DNA of 64,000 bases from Megascapheus bottae (GCA_024803745.1 JANJXV010000013.1:1984001-2048000); one strand, 5' to 3'; positions 46,721-58,745 are shown, counted from the stretch's first letter. Made by a program: numbers and translations. Notes: generated by a model from the letters alone, not told the origin.

Positions 46721-47789
46721 CAGCTCTGCTGATTCATTCAATCCATGAATGTTAAATTTCTTAAATAAGGTGATGTTTTTCAAATGCACCATTCTTCTTA
46801 ATATTCAGAATGAAAACATTCTCAACACCTCCATCAGGGAAATATTGTTCCTGAATGACCGAACTCATTAGGGTGAGAACCTTAATTTTCTAGCAACCAA
46901 TTGTCAATTTCAAGTTTCCCAAACATATTTGTTTTGCTGTGACTTGATGTTTATTGTTTGACATTTAAAAATTATACAAGCTGCAAATAACCCTTAGAGT
47001 CTACATATATTATTCATCATGTAAATTGCTTTATGATGGGCATAGTAGTAGGTGCTAAAGTCACAAATATGGGAACACAAAGCTCTCACCTCTTGGGGAA
47101 AATGAGATGGAGATTAATTCTAAGTAAGTATTTGAGTCTGCGGCTCTATTTAGTTTCCGCAGAACTCACTGTGCTGTGATAGACACCAATTTAATGGAAT
47201 TAGAAATTGTGTTAGAAGCCTGGAATTTCCGTAACGTTACCAATTTATTCACCATTAAGTGATCACTCATGTTAAGAGAAAGTGGGAGTTTTAACTCTGA
47301 TGACATTGTCTCAAGTACCAAACTCTTTCTGTAAGATCAAGATTAGACATATTAGGGACAAAGAAAAATTTTCTTTGTAAGAGTAAGCTCTGGGCTTTTA
47401 GATCTTCTTGATGACTGGGATTTGATCTTTCTTATTTCCTTAATCTGTAAATTCAGTATCATTTGCTTTTGAACACAAAGATCTCATTCTGTCTTATGAA
47501 TCTAGGTCCCTCTCATACAGTCACCAAAAGCTATTCATGAGAGAATTCATGTTAAATATTGTTTCAGATTATTTTTACACTATTATTTTAGTATACCAGA
47601 AAACACATATATGCAATTTGGTCCACTACTTTGGATTTATATAGGCTTTCAAACTATAGTAAGGTACAAATGCATATAACATTTAAATGGAATCATTGAA
47701 TTGAATTCCTACTGCATCACTAAAATAGATGTTATTTAATGAAAGATTAGCTAATTTATAGAGATTCATCATTGTCATCCTAATTTTTT
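46721..47789. other. Unassigned DNA
   Basis: About 1 kb without a recognised feature. Confidence 0.45.
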
Positions 47790-47945
47790 AACTTGTATTT
47801 TATTGTTGGGGTGGTGTATAAAGGAGTTACAGTTAAATTCATTAGATAATGGGTATATTACTTTTTGAACATTGATACCATTTCTCATGTTTTTCTCTCA
47901 CTTTTCTTCTTCCCCTCCCCTCCCAATCATCTTATTTTTCCCTTT
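47790..47945 (-). mobile_element. L1 3' end
   Basis: Antisense: 'tgtattttattgttggggtg', 'ggagttacagttaaattcat', 'gaacattgataccatttctc', then the C-rich strand of the polypurine tract. Same type as the element at the right edge of the window. Confidence 0.85.
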
Positions 47946-48389
47946 TGAATTAAAAAAAATGGATGTTAGAAAAACAGAATTTAGATAAGCCAAAATATTG
48001 CCCAAATGAAAAATTTTAATTTTCATGGGATACAGAGGTTGGATTCTTTCTGAACCTCTCAGACAATTGTATGATATATTAGTTTTGCCAATCTAATTCC
48101 AGTCTACCGACCCCCCTTTTTTAAAAAAATAAAATGTTCATTATGATCAAGCTGATATACAAGTAAACTAATACTCTTCAATTATAAAGCTCAATCTTCT
48201 TGAAATGCGATGTCAAAGATCAAATCAAGCATATACAGTACAGATGTGAAGAAATAGAAAAAATACCATAATTAGTGGGCATATTAATTAGAACATAGTG
48301 GTACACACCGGACAAAGACGATGGAATAAACTAATTAACATATAAAGCGTTTGTTATAAACATGGCTAAAATAAACAGCAAAAACATAT
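47946..48389. other. Unassigned AT-rich DNA
   Basis: No feature recognised. Confidence 0.4.
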
Positions 48390-48467
48390 CAGGAGGCATT
48401 GTTCAAGTAGTACAGTGCCAGCCAGCTAAGCAAGTAAGCAAGAAAGCATGAGGTCCTAGTTAAAAAA
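48390..48467 (+). mobile_element. Right monomer of a B1-dID-like SINE, partial
   Basis: 'ggaggcattgttcaagtagt' and 'agcaagaaagcatgaggtcc' resemble the tRNA-like right half of the SINE at 20.9 kb. No left half is visible. Confidence 0.5.
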
Positions 48468-48579
48468 TATAATAGAGTTATTTGCACAGCCATCTTCATT
48501 GCAGTAATATTATTTATAATAATCAAACTACGGAATCCACTTGGATGTTCAGCACCCAATGGATGGCTAAAGAATATGT

Positions 48580-48621
<42 letters not shown>

Positions 48622-48970
48622 TGTGTGTATCACATCTACAAAACAAAATATGGAGGTAGGGGTTACCATGTTGGGCAAGATTAACAAAGTTCAAAAGGCA
48701 AAGTACCTTATATTTAATTTGCATGTACAATTTAGACGTAGAATGCTACTGCTGATGAAGCAGCTGTGAGTGTAAAAGGCACACTCTCTACTTGTGGAAA
48801 ACAGTTGTAGGGCGGGAAAAAGCAGAGGGTAGAGGGCATTGAGGCCTATGGAGGATAACTTAAAGTACATTATATATGCAGTGAAAATAGCTTAATAAAA
48901 CTAACTAAATACTATTTTCAAAGTGGAAAGGGGTATGCGAGGTAATGAGTCTAATAAAAGCGTGAATTTG
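48468..48970 (+). mobile_element. Old L1, ORF2 end and 3' UTR
   Basis: 'cagccatcttcattgcagta', 'aataatcaaactacggaatc' and 'caatggatggctaaagaata' are the diverged ORF2 C-terminal segment. The right part resembles old 3' UTR. A GT microsatellite lies inside. Confidence 0.7.
48577..48628. repeat. (GT)n microsatellite
   Basis: GT array with one C interruption, inside the old L1 just after 'aagaatatgtg'. Confidence 0.97.
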
Positions 48971-48974
48971 TAAA

Positions 48975-50165
48975 GAAAGTTTGGATAAATGGGACTGCAT
49001 TAAACTGCAGAGCTTCTATATGGCAAAGAACATAGCTAGCAAGTTAAATAGCCCACAGAGTGGGAGAAGATCTTCACTAGCCATAGAACAGACAAGGGCC
49101 TCATATCTAAAATATATCTGCAGCAAAAAAATTGAATCTCTCCAAAACAAACCTTCAAAGAAACAACCATCCGATCGAAAGGTGGGCTAAAGACATAAAA
49201 AGAGACTTCTCTGAAGAAGAAATAAGAATGGCCTATAGACCATCTCTGATCATAAAAGAAATGCAAATCAAAACAACTTTGAGATTCCACCTCACTCCAG
49301 TTAGAATGGCTATGATCAAGAAATCTAATAACAAATGTGGCCAGGAGGGATCGCTACTACACTGTTAGTGGGAGTGTAAACTCATTCAACCACTCAGGAA
49401 AGCAGTATGGCTATTCCTCAAAAGACTAACCACAGATCTCCTCTATGACCCAACAATTCCACTGCTTGGCATTTACCCAATCGTCCAGAAACAAGGACAT
49501 ACTAAATCCACTAGCACAACGATGTTCATTGGAGCCCTATTTACCATAGCAAAGATATGGAACCAACCCAGATGATCCTCAGTAGATGATTAGATCAAGA
49601 AGATGTATTTATACACAAAGAAATTCTATGCTGCCATCAGAAAGAATGAGATTTCCCCATTTGTAAGGAAATGGAAAAACTTGGAAAAAATCATATTAAG
49701 TGAAGTAAGCCAGACCCAAAGAAACATAGGCTCAATGGTGTCCCTCATTTGTCATAATTAGTACACATCTAGGACTCTTCTAGCAGAGGATCACAGTAGT
49801 TCAAACGTACATAAGGTCATATAGGATGAAACTAAATAAAAAAATTCTAGGATATGGAAACAAGAGCTTTATCTTGTGTGATTGTTCTTAATGTGGTATG
49901 TTATTTCTCTCCTTTTCTGCCCTTATGGTTAATCTCATATTGTTATATATCTGACTTTGTTACCTGGTATATTATATATACATTTATTGGTTTATTTGAA
50001 ATAAGAAAGTGAAGGAGGGAAAACAAGATGATTGGGAGGGGCTAGGGGAGTGAAACAAAGACAAAAACATGAGAAGGTGTATCCATATGTGAGAAGTAAT
50101 GCACCTACTACCTGATGAATATAACTGTACCTCCTATATACATTATCCTGACAATAAAAAAAGAA
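48975..50165 (+). mobile_element. L1, ORF2 C-terminal part and 3' UTR ('cctgacaataaaa' subfamily)
   Basis: 5'-truncated L1 starting in ORF2 ('ggataaatgggactgcatta') and continuing through 'gagattccacctcactccag' and 'ctcatttgtcataattagta'. Its 3' UTR ends 'cattatcctgacaataaaaa'. Frameshifts and stops break the frame. Confidence 0.93.
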
Positions 50166-50267
50166 TTGAAAAAATAATTAACAAAGTTGATGGGAGGGGT
50201 GGGCTGGGACGGATGAGAAGAATGATGAAAGGGGTGACATCAACCAAAATGCATTTTGTCCATAAAC
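50166..50267 (+). mobile_element. Older L1 3' UTR remnant (host of next insertion)
   Basis: 'catcaaccaaaatgcatttt' matches the old-type 3' UTR at 40.5 and 42.5 kb. It continues at 50722-50800 after the antisense L1. Confidence 0.6.
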
Positions 50268-50282
50268 AAACGTGATTTTTTT

Positions 50283-50706
50283 ATATTTTTATTGTAATTA
50301 ATAAAAGGGTTACATGATATTTGCCAGATAGAAGGTGCATTAATTCACATACATTGATACCCTTTCACATGTCTTGGTAGCCATTACCCTCCCCCCCACC
50401 TCCCCACCCGTCCTGGTTTTCCCCCCTTCCTTATCAGATTTCAAATAACCAAATACAAATAAATTCAATATATCAGATAACAAAGTGAGATACTATACCA
50501 ATATGAGATACCCAAGGGACAGCAAAGGAGATGAGAGATAACATAGTACATTAAGGACAACAATTATTCATTATATGGCTTTTGTTGCAATATCCTGGAG
50601 GTCCTTTCAATTAGCTTCATACTATATGGCCTTATGTATCAAGATTTTGCTCTATTGCAGATCTCTGCTAGTAGAGCCCAAGGTTTCTACTGATCATAAT
50701 CAGTAG
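50283..50706 (-). mobile_element. L1 3' UTR with perfect target-site duplication
   Basis: An antisense L1 3' end, from the T tail and 'attgtaattaataaaagggt' to 'ctactgatcataatcagtag', stopping near the ORF2 stop. Flanked by aaacgtgattttttt at 50268-50282 and 50707-50721. It lies in an older L1 3' UTR. Confidence 0.95.
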
Positions 50707-50829
50707 AAACGTGATTTTTTTTAAAGTGTGAATTTGGTCAAGTACATTGTACACATGTATGGAAATATCACAATGAAACTCCTTTGTATAGTTAATTTAT
50801 ATTGAAAAAAACATAAAGAACAAAAACCC

Positions 50830-51030
50830 AGTCACAAGGTAGCTCACATCTGTGATCTGAGCTACTCAGGGGCTGAGATTTGAAGACCGCAATTCAAAGC
50901 TAGCTGGGGCTCCTTCCTCTCAATAATAATAATAATAAAAAGATAGAAATGGAATTGTGTGGCTCAATTGGTAGAGAATCATTCAGGGACAGCACTGTGA
51001 CCCTGAATTCAAAAATGCGAGTCAAAGAAA
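50830..51030 (+). mobile_element. 7SL/Geo SINE, diverged
   Basis: 'tgatctgagctactcagggg' and 'ctgagatttgaagaccgcaa' mark the left half; 'tgtggctcaattggtagaga' the Geo half. An (AAT)n run at 50921-50938 occupies the inter-unit region. Confidence 0.85.
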
Positions 51031-51035
51031 ATAAG

Positions 51036-52200
51036 CTGAGTGTATAGATAAAGCAACCTTTGCTCCAACAGTAGCACTGTGGCATACATTTCCTGAGTAC
51101 TAGCCTTCCTAGCCCTTTTCTAATTCTTAAGTTCTTTCTCTATGAGATTGTTATATAAATACTCATATTTTTCCCAGACTTTGAACAGTACCAAAAAATC
51201 AAATTTCATGTATATATGCAAACGCAACACATCTATGATAAAATGTAACAGAGGAAATGTACACTTAAATCATCTCCCTGGAAATACAGCAATATAGTTT
51301 AAGTACCAATTGATTTCATAGGCCATGACATACTCTATCACATGAACAGTTTGACTTATACCTTTATACCTGTCAGGCTTTCCTGACTGATTATAACTGC
51401 TAATGCTCCTTGAGTTTTCTTCAGAAATAGAATGATAGTTCTCAGAGTCACAGTGAAGTATAGCATCCTGAAATTATTGACTGTTCAAGTTGAGCATATG
51501 GGATTTTTTTCCTCTTGTCTAACCTCTGACCTTTTTGGTTCTGTTTATTAACCTTCATTAAGTTATTATATCTGTTGTTCTGTTGAGACTCTAAGGATGA
51601 GTTTAGCACTCTTGGGAAATATACTTCCAAGCACTGTCAAACTGATGTTTGTATCACTGGTATTGATTAAATGAAACAAGGCTATTGATAGGATAAAACT
51701 CTTCAAAAATATCAATTTTATAGCTTTCTTATGGGGGAGCTGAGCTCCAAACTGACCACAACATTTTCTGGGAAAAAATTTCTGGAATAAAAGCCTCATG
51801 AGTTCTGGTGGATAGATGAATTAGCTTCTTATTTCTGTGAATATTTGCTCTATCTCATTAGTTACCAGTCCTGTGAAAGGAGCAGAAAGTATGGGTTAGG
51901 GGCACGCAGATTCTGGAATCATTTCTCACTGGATTTCACTTAGGAAGCTTTTGCTTTTCACTTAGGAAACTTTTAATGAACATTGATGGATTCTGGAAAT
52001 AGGCCTCAGCTATCAGTGATTTAAAAATCACCTCTGAGAGTCTAATATGCAGTTAGAGAGGCAGGAGAGCTAGGGCGCTTCTGAGAACGCTGTATAATAT
52101 TTAATATTGGTACAGAGACATTTTCAGCAGTAAGTTTGAAGATTTGTCCGAACTAGCTAAAATTAGGGCAAAAGATTTAGAGAGAAGAGCAGAAAGGCTT
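51036..52200. other. Unassigned DNA
   Basis: About 1.1 kb. No gene or repeat recognised. Confidence 0.45.
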
Positions 52201-52304
52201 AGGGGAAGGGTCAGTAAAGAAAGGAAACTGCAAGCGTCTTGGAGTTTGACTGTTGGGATCTGTTTGGTGAGCTCGTGGGTGCGCATGTCCGCATGGGCAC
52301 ATGC

Positions 52305-53070
52305 GCGTCTCATCCCTAGAAATCCAGGATGGCTACTCTTGGTTGACAAGGAAAATGGACAACCAGGCACTTGTGTAGCTCCTAAAGAAAGACTGAAGCT
52401 GGGGCCCGGGCCTGTCAAAGCATTAGATGGGAGAACTCTTGTTTCAATACCACAGGCCTTACCTAAAACTGCCAAGAAGACTTTGGGATTAGGTAACAGA
52501 GCTACAGAGAAACCAGGGAAGATTGATGAGCCCATCAAACAAAAGCAGTTAAACTTCACTGGCGAAAAGTCCTGGGGCTTGAACTCACTGTCCTTGGACT
52601 TTCTCAAGCTAGCCCTCTACCACTTGAACCACAGCACCACTTCCAGCTTTTTCTGTGTATGTCAAGGAATCCAACCCAGGGCTTCGTGCATGCTAGATGG
52701 TGGAGAAGACTGGGGAAGCATCAAGCTCTGTCCTTGCCTCAGATGATGCCCACCCAACAATAGAAAATTTTCTTTCCCTTCCACCCTATAGACTTTGAGA
52801 GTTTCCACCTGTCTGAAGAACACCAGATTGCACACCTCCCCAGGTGGGGTTCCCTCCCTCATTGTCCTCATTGACCCCAGCTGGGTCCCCACTCACTGAT
52901 AAAGAAGCCATGTCCTGAGTGGGAACTTGATCTGTCCTAGTCTCCCTCCAGTATTCTCTCTTCCCTGGGTGTCCAGCTGCCTCCTGAGTTATAACTTGGA
53001 TATTTAAAGTTCCTAGTACACTATGGTTTGTATTAATGAATTTTCTTTTCTTTGCTTTAAAAAAAATAAA
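52305..53070 (+). pseudogene. PTTG1: PTTG1 (securin) processed pseudogene
   Basis: Securin binds and inhibits separase until anaphase and is destroyed through the APC/C. The original start is visible as ATGGCTACTCT at 52329, preceded by 'aatccagg' as in the PTTG1 5' UTR. Bases are missing directly after it, so this ATG runs into a stop. A second frame carries the recognisable protein: VDKENGQPG (KEN box kept), LKLGPGPVKALDGR, then ALPKTAKKTLG with NRATEK. There the usual RxxL destruction box reads KxxL, and about nine residues before ALPK are absent compared with human as I recall it. An antisense SINE (52570-52697) splits the copy. After it come SSVLASDDAHP, ESFHLSEEHQIAHLP and a PTTG1-like 3' UTR ending at an A-rich run near 53060. 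No introns, multiple lesions: a dead retrocopy. Confidence 0.93.
52570..52697 (-). mobile_element. IDL-Geo SINE, 5'-truncated, inside PTTG1 pseudogene
   Basis: Antisense Geo half ('ctctaccacttgaaccacag') and most of the tRNA-like half up to 'gcatgctag'. The first 40 or so bases of the SINE are missing, and short internal deletions occur. An open frame of 200 codons at 52144-52746 runs through both the pseudogene and this SINE by chance. Confidence 0.9.
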
Positions 53071-53249
53071 GGAATCGGGTAAAATACACAAGACAAAACA
53101 AGATGTTGGACTGAGAGGAGAAAGCAATAGGCTTTCTCCCTTCCCCTCTGCTCACTTCCTCTCTTCCCATCCCTTGTCAGCTCTTCTCTCCTTTCTTTCC
53201 TGAGTTTTGGCAGCAGATTAAAAAGGCAGACTAAGATTAGATTAAAGCT

Positions 53250-53350
53250 TAGGTATAATGTTCATATCTGGAAACCCATCTACTGGGGAGGTAGAGGATC
53301 ATAGTTCAAAGCCAACTCAAGCAAAACAAAAGTCATAGCATACTTCATCT
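53250..53350 (+). mobile_element. 7SL-derived SINE, degraded
   Basis: 'aacccatctactggggaggt' and 'catagttcaaagccaactca' resemble the 7SL-type half. Confidence 0.6.
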
Positions 53351-53354
53351 CAAC

Positions 53355-53550
53355 TTATAACTCAGGCATGGTAATGCACTGTTATCCCAGATGAATAAGG
53401 TACAGGTAGAGGATCTTGGTATAGGCCAGCCTGGATAATAAGGAAGACTTTACTGAAAAAAAATATCTCAAAACAAATGGTTAAGAGTTTGGTTCGAGTG
53501 GTACACTGCCTAAGAAGTGCTAGGCCCTGAGTTCAATCCCCAGTCTTTAA
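53355..53550 (+). mobile_element. B1-dID-like dimeric SINE
   Basis: B1-type left half ('aggcatggtaatgcactgtt', 'gccagcctggataataagga', 'aaaaaatatctcaaaacaaa') joined to an ID-like right half ('ggttcgagtggtacactgcc', 'ccctgagttcaatccccagt'). Confidence 0.75.
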
Positions 53551-54049
53551 AATCTTTCATCCCATAAGAATTAGATTACTATTTTGAACAGTGAGTGCTA
53601 GTTGGAATGTCAAGCAGTAGATTATCTTTGGAGCAAGTTTTGGCTGCAAAGATGAGTATTTCAAAAAGGCAACTTCCACCTTCAGATGCTCACTTAAATG
53701 GCATGTGTGACTGTTATTTTATAATCAGGTGTATGGATTTTTATACATTTGGACCTCAGATAACCATAGATGCTTTCCTTCACCTCTCAAGCTGAGGGAT
53801 CTCAGAAAGCCATGTAATTCCCACTCATCTCTGCAATTTCTACGCTTTGAGGCTTAGGTGAATATGAAGATTATGGACGTGAGATGGAGTTTTTCATAGC
53901 AGTATTCCACACCATTCCCTGCTTTACCAAATCAACTTAGATTTTACTTCAGGTCTCAGTTTAGTTTCCTGTACATTAGTTCATACTTGTTAGGCACAAC
54001 CAAATAAATGATTATGTTGTACTCTGAGTTCATATCACTATGTTTTATT
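53551..54049. other. Unassigned DNA
   Basis: Nothing recognised. Confidence 0.4.
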
Positions 54050-54257
54050 TTCTGATACTAGAGTTTGAATTCAGAACTTGGGGCTTGTTGGAAAGGTACT
54101 CTAGAATTTGAGCCCTATCCTTGGTCCTGATTTTTCATGAGTAATTTTTAAGCTAGATCTCATGAGTTTTTCTGCCTGGGCTGGCCTCAAGCCATGATCC
54201 TTCCATCTTAGTTTTCCCAGTACCTAGAATTACAGATATGAGTTACTAGTACAGGAC
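54050..54257 (-). mobile_element. B1-dID-like dimeric SINE
   Basis: Antisense: 'gatactagagtttgaattca' at left, 'tgcctgggctggcctcaagc' and 'cctagaattacagatatgag' at right. Confidence 0.75.
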
Positions 54258-54844
54258 TGTTTCCAATTTTATTGTCTCTACAATCTTTTGAGTTGATAGT
54301 TCTTACAACTTACTTAAATAGTCTGAATATAATATAGATCTATAGACAAAAACATTAAAGATTATTATTACTGAGATGGAAAACAGATACAATTGCTACT
54401 GTTAGTCCTTATAGATGTTTAGTGGTTGCTCGTCATCCAATCAAGATATGCTTTCTAAATCGTAACTAATAAAGCCCACCCTCCTTCTGTGGTCAGTCTA
54501 TATCAGGTCTAGTGTTCTGTCCACTCCATTTGCCTGACTGTTATGGAAAATAATTATGGGAGTATTTTGAGCATGAAACATGAAAAAAAGCTATTTATTT
54601 TAGGAGTGCTGGCAACTTTAAGTGGAATTTGGAATATATCTTTAGGGGGAATTTGGAATTATTCACTCATTCTCAGCTCTTAAACTTTATTTCATCAACA
54701 CTTGCATTTCACAGATTTTAGGCAAATGGGTATATAGATTATTTTAGGGGGGAGAATCAATCAATTTCTTTTTTATAGTTTATTAAAAGCTTTATTTGTG
54801 GTAGGACAAATTGAACATAGGACCCTATATATGCTACACAAGCA
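54258..54844. other. Unassigned DNA
   Basis: AT-rich. No feature recognised. Confidence 0.4.
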
Positions 54845-56310
54845 CTTTATTTTTTTCTTTTCTTTTTTCCATATATTTTATTGTAATTAATAGAAGGGTT
54901 ACATTATATTCACCAGATAGAAGGTGCATTACTTCATGTACTTTAATACCCTTTCTCACATCTTGGTCCCCATTTCCCTTTCCCCACCCCTACCCCATCT
55001 TGTTTCCCCCCATCCCCTTTCCCTATCTGATTTCAAATAACCAAATATGCATATAAAATATATCAGATAACAAAGTGAGATACTATAACAATATGAGATA
55101 ACCAAGGGACAGCAAAAGAGATGAGAGATAACACAGTACATTAAGGACAACAATCACTATTATAAGGCTTTTGTTTCTATATCCTGGAGGTCCTTTCATT
55201 TAGGGTCATACTACATGGCTTTATGTATCTAGGTTTTGTTTTATTGTAAATCTCTGCTAGAAGAGCCCAAGGTTTCTACTGAATTTGACAAATGAGCCTA
55301 TGTTCCTTTGAGACTGGCTTACTTCACTTAATATGGATTTTTCTAAGTCTTTCCATTTCCTAACAAATGGGGCTATGTCGTTCTTTCTGACAGCAGCATA
55401 GAATTCCATTGTGTATCAATACCACATCTTGTTGATCCATTCATCAACTGAGGGACATTTAGGTTGGTTCCATATCTTTGCTATGGTAAATAGTGCTGCA
55501 ATGAACATCGTTGTGCTAGTGGATTTAGTATGCCCTTGTTTCTGGATAATTGGGTAAATGCCAAGTAGTGGAATTGCTGGGTCATAGGGGAGCTCTATGT
55601 TTAGTCTTTTGAGGAACTGCCATACTGCTTTCCATAGTGATTGAATGAGTTTGCACTCCCACCAACAGTGTAGTAGTGATCCCTCCTGGCCACATCCCCT
55701 CCAGCATCTGTTGTTATTAGATTTCTTGATCCTGGCCATTCTAACTGGAGTGAGGTGGAATCTTAGAGTTGTTTTACATTTCTTTTATGGCCAGAGATGT
55801 CGAGCATTTCTTCATGTGTCTATAGACCATTATTAATTCTTCTTCAGAGAAGACTCTCTTTAAGTCTTTGGCCCATCTTTTAATGGGATGGTTGTTTCTT
55901 TGGATATTATTTTTGGAGTGATTCAATTTTTGAGCTGATGATATATTTTAGATATGAGGCCTTTGTCCATTGTATGGTTAGTGAAGATCTTCTCCCACTC
56001 TGAAGGCTTTCTAGTTAATTTGCTAGCTATGTCCTTTGTTGTACAGAAGCTCTGCAGTTTAATGCAGTCCCACTTTTCCAGACTTTCTCTGATTTGTTGT
56101 GTTTCTTGGTCCTTATTAAGAATCTTTTGACCTGTGCCAAGGAGACTTAGTGTATCTGCTACTCCTTTTATAAAGTTTTCAGTGTATCTGCTTTTACCTT
56201 CAGGTCTTTGATCCATTTGGAGTTAATCCTGGTGCAGGGTGATGAAGAAGGATCCAACTTTAGTTTTCTGCAGGTGCTTAACCAGTTCTGCCAGCACAAG
56301 TTGTTGAAGA
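54845..56310 (-). mobile_element. L1, ORF2 C-terminal part and 3' UTR
   Basis: A 5'-truncated antisense L1. The T-rich tail is at 54845, followed by 'tattttattgtaattaatag'. The ORF2 C-terminal frame at 55416-55739 carries the WWECKL, LPYDPAIPLLGIYP and CPSVDEWINKMW motifs, and a further frame lies at 55923-56216. The right end breaks off at 'ttgttgaagaggctta'. This copy is fairly well preserved. A clean target duplication was not found. Confidence 0.95.
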
Positions 56311-56769
56311 GGCTTAGACTAACACTTTAATACAGAAGCAGCTACTTCAATCCATTCTTTTAATTTTTAAGCATTCTTTTCATGATACAAATAAGATTTT
56401 TCACTTTCACATTTGTTTGAGGGATTTCTGATTTGTGATATATGGCCTTGAGGGTTCTAAAGTTAATCTGTATTAGGACAGATCCTCCATTTGAAAGCAT
56501 CATGTATACTGTAAAGTGACAATATTCTAAATCAAGAAGTATTTATGAAGTAACAGTAGGCATATACCTCAGGAGGTATAATATATATGTACTGGGAAAC
56601 TCTTAGAGGTGCTTTTGTTGCCAGCCTTGTGAATCTTTCAGAGGCTGAGTTACATCTTACCTTGTATTTGAAGGCACTAGAATATTGTACAAAATATTTT
56701 CTCACTGCATAATTATACATTAATTGATAATAAAAATATTTTCCTCTTACATTTTCTCCTCTGGCTCAC
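56311..56769. other. Unassigned DNA
   Basis: Nothing recognised. Confidence 0.4.
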
Positions 56770-56905
56770 CTCTTTTTTTTTCATTGTCAGGATAATGTAT
56801 ATAGAGTTACAGTCACATTCGTTGGGTAGTAGGTGCATTACTTCTCACACACTGATATCCCTTCTCAAGTTTTTGTCCTCATTTCCCTCTCCCCAGAATC
56901 AATTT
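56770..56905 (-). mobile_element. L1 3' end, 'cctgacaataaaa' subfamily
   Basis: Antisense: 'tttttcattgtcaggataat', 'gagttacagtcacattcgtt', 'gtgcattacttctcacacac'. Confidence 0.88.
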
Positions 56906-58212
56906 CTACTATTTCAACATTTCATTAACAGAAAACAACAACACTACAGGGGAAACACAAAAACCTTTCTTAATGGTATCCAATATTAACTTTGAAATCT
57001 TAGGATTTTATGATCTGAGAAGCATAACTTTACTAAACATATTGCATGCCTCCCTAGACAATGAAATATTTAGAAGCTAGATACTGCCAGAAGCATAGAA
57101 AAGACCAGTGTTTGCAAAATCTACCATCATAAAATATTTACACTCTTCCCCAATGGAATATTCACAGAAGTATCAGCAGGTAGTGTTTGGGGCCAGATCT
57201 ATAGGCAAATTGGCTGATTTAGTATTTTCAACATATAAGAGAAATGTCAAGAAGGGTGTAGAGGTTTTCCTTATGTTTTACATTGGTTTGGACACAAGTT
57301 TGAAGAAATATTTAAGTGTGTATTTGCATATTTTTCTTCTATTTACTTTTGAATTACCTAATTTCTCAACTGTTGTTGTAAATACAGCCCTAGTTATAGT
57401 GATTTTTGGATACTCACATTGCAAAAGCAGAAGGAAGATCAGTAACAGGAAATCTAAATGAAAGATATACAACACATCATTCTACAAGTACATAAAATAT
57501 TAATGAATCACTCTGGTGCCTGAGGCCATTAGAATAGGAGTAAATAACAATCTGAACGTAGAAAGAAAGATGTCGGCTCTTTGGAGTGCTTAACTGTGTA
57601 CTTCATACAAAGTAGCTTTTAAATATTCACAAAGACACACAACATAGGCAAACCACACTGGATAGTAAGGAGAAGAATCAATTCAGTAGAGGAAATAACT
57701 TGCCAAACCTGAACATTTGGGATTTGACCCCACTTCTGTGTGATTTAGAGATGCCTTTTCTGTCTTCCTCTGCCAAAGGATGGCAGAAAGGTTCATCAAT
57801 TGGCTTTTCATACTCTCCACTTTATCACCCACTGGAACTAGTTGCTTGAGAAAATTTCCCGAGGCCATGTTTTGAGCTGAATGAAGATCTGGATTTCCTC
57901 ACTTTTCTCCGTCATAATTCATATAGGTGGACAATGTGTTTGATATATTATGTATGTATCCATTTCAAACTGTTTTTTTTTCCTTCTGTGTATGGGACTA
58001 GATTCAAGCAAACACTATCTTTCCTGATTTGGGGTCAGATGCTTCCTCTAAACCTCTTGTGGTCTATCTCTAGAATGAACTAAGTTCGTGCTTCTGAGAG
58101 CTGGATGGAAGTTCAGTGGTCCCTTGTCATGGTATATTTCCAAATGTCTTTGTAGAAATGGAGTTTGTGAATTGGCTGTGGTCATACTAAGTAGCCAAAG
58201 CAAGAATTGTTT
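56906..58212. other. Unassigned DNA
   Basis: About 1.3 kb. A 117-codon open frame at 57108-57461 has no recognised domain and is AT-rich; I do not call it a gene. Confidence 0.45.
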
Positions 58213-58427
58213 TTGCTGGTACTGAGACTTGAACTAGGGACCTTGGCCCGGTCCCTTTACTTGTTCATGCAAGGGAGTACTGTATCATTTGAGTCATAGT
58301 TCCATTTTGGATTTTATTTTTGCTAATTATTTGGTGATGAATGACTCATATGATTTTCTGCTTGGGCTGGCTTTGAACCAAAAGTCTCTTGAGCAGCTGG
58401 ATTGCAGCCATGAGCTCCTGGCATCCA
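58213..58427 (-). mobile_element. 7SL-derived dimeric SINE, diverged
   Basis: Antisense: 'tactgagacttgaactaggg' at left; 'gcttgggctggctttgaacc' and 'gcagccatgagctcctggca' at right. The right-half class (Geo or ID-like) is uncertain. Confidence 0.75.
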
Positions 58428-58604
58428 GAATGAAGCAAGATGTTAATCCTTCTTGGTTAGTCTAACCTCTAATTTCCCTTCAGGGATTAGTATTAAACAG
58501 GAATCATTCTTGTACTTTGTTCTCTTCCTTTCATCCTTTGTGCAGGTTTAGTCAATATAGAGCTCCTCTGTGTTAAAATGGCATTTTCAAAAGCATCTGA
58601 ATTT

Positions 58605-58745
58605 GATTGAGAGGGGGTGAGGGGAGGGAAAATAGGAGAAAAACATGGGAAGGTATATCAATGTTCAAACTGTAATGTACCCAATACCTGAAGAATATAA
58701 TTGTAACCCCTCTATATGTTACCCTGACAATAAAATACAATAAAA
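58605..58745 (+). mobile_element. L1 3' end, 'cctgacaataaaa' subfamily
   Basis: From 'gagagggggtgaggggaggg' to 'gttaccctgacaataaaata'. The preceding L1 sequence is absent. Confidence 0.9.

Noticed and set aside
48680..50190. Shared 'attaacaaagtt' near 48.68 and 50.18 kb as a target duplication for the L1 between them
   Set aside because: The first copy lies about 290 bases before the recognisable L1 start, inside older L1 sequence, so the match is probably chance.
52101..52607. 168-codon minus-strand open frame
   Set aside because: Antisense shadow of the PTTG1 pseudogene region.
55416..55739. 107-codon minus-strand frame as a host gene
   Set aside because: It is the L1 ORF2 C-terminus (LPYDPAIPLLGIYP and CPSVDEWINKMW motifs).
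57108..57461. 117-codon plus-strand open frame
   Set aside because: No recognisable domain, AT-rich composition, no promoter or splice context; a chance frame is more likely.
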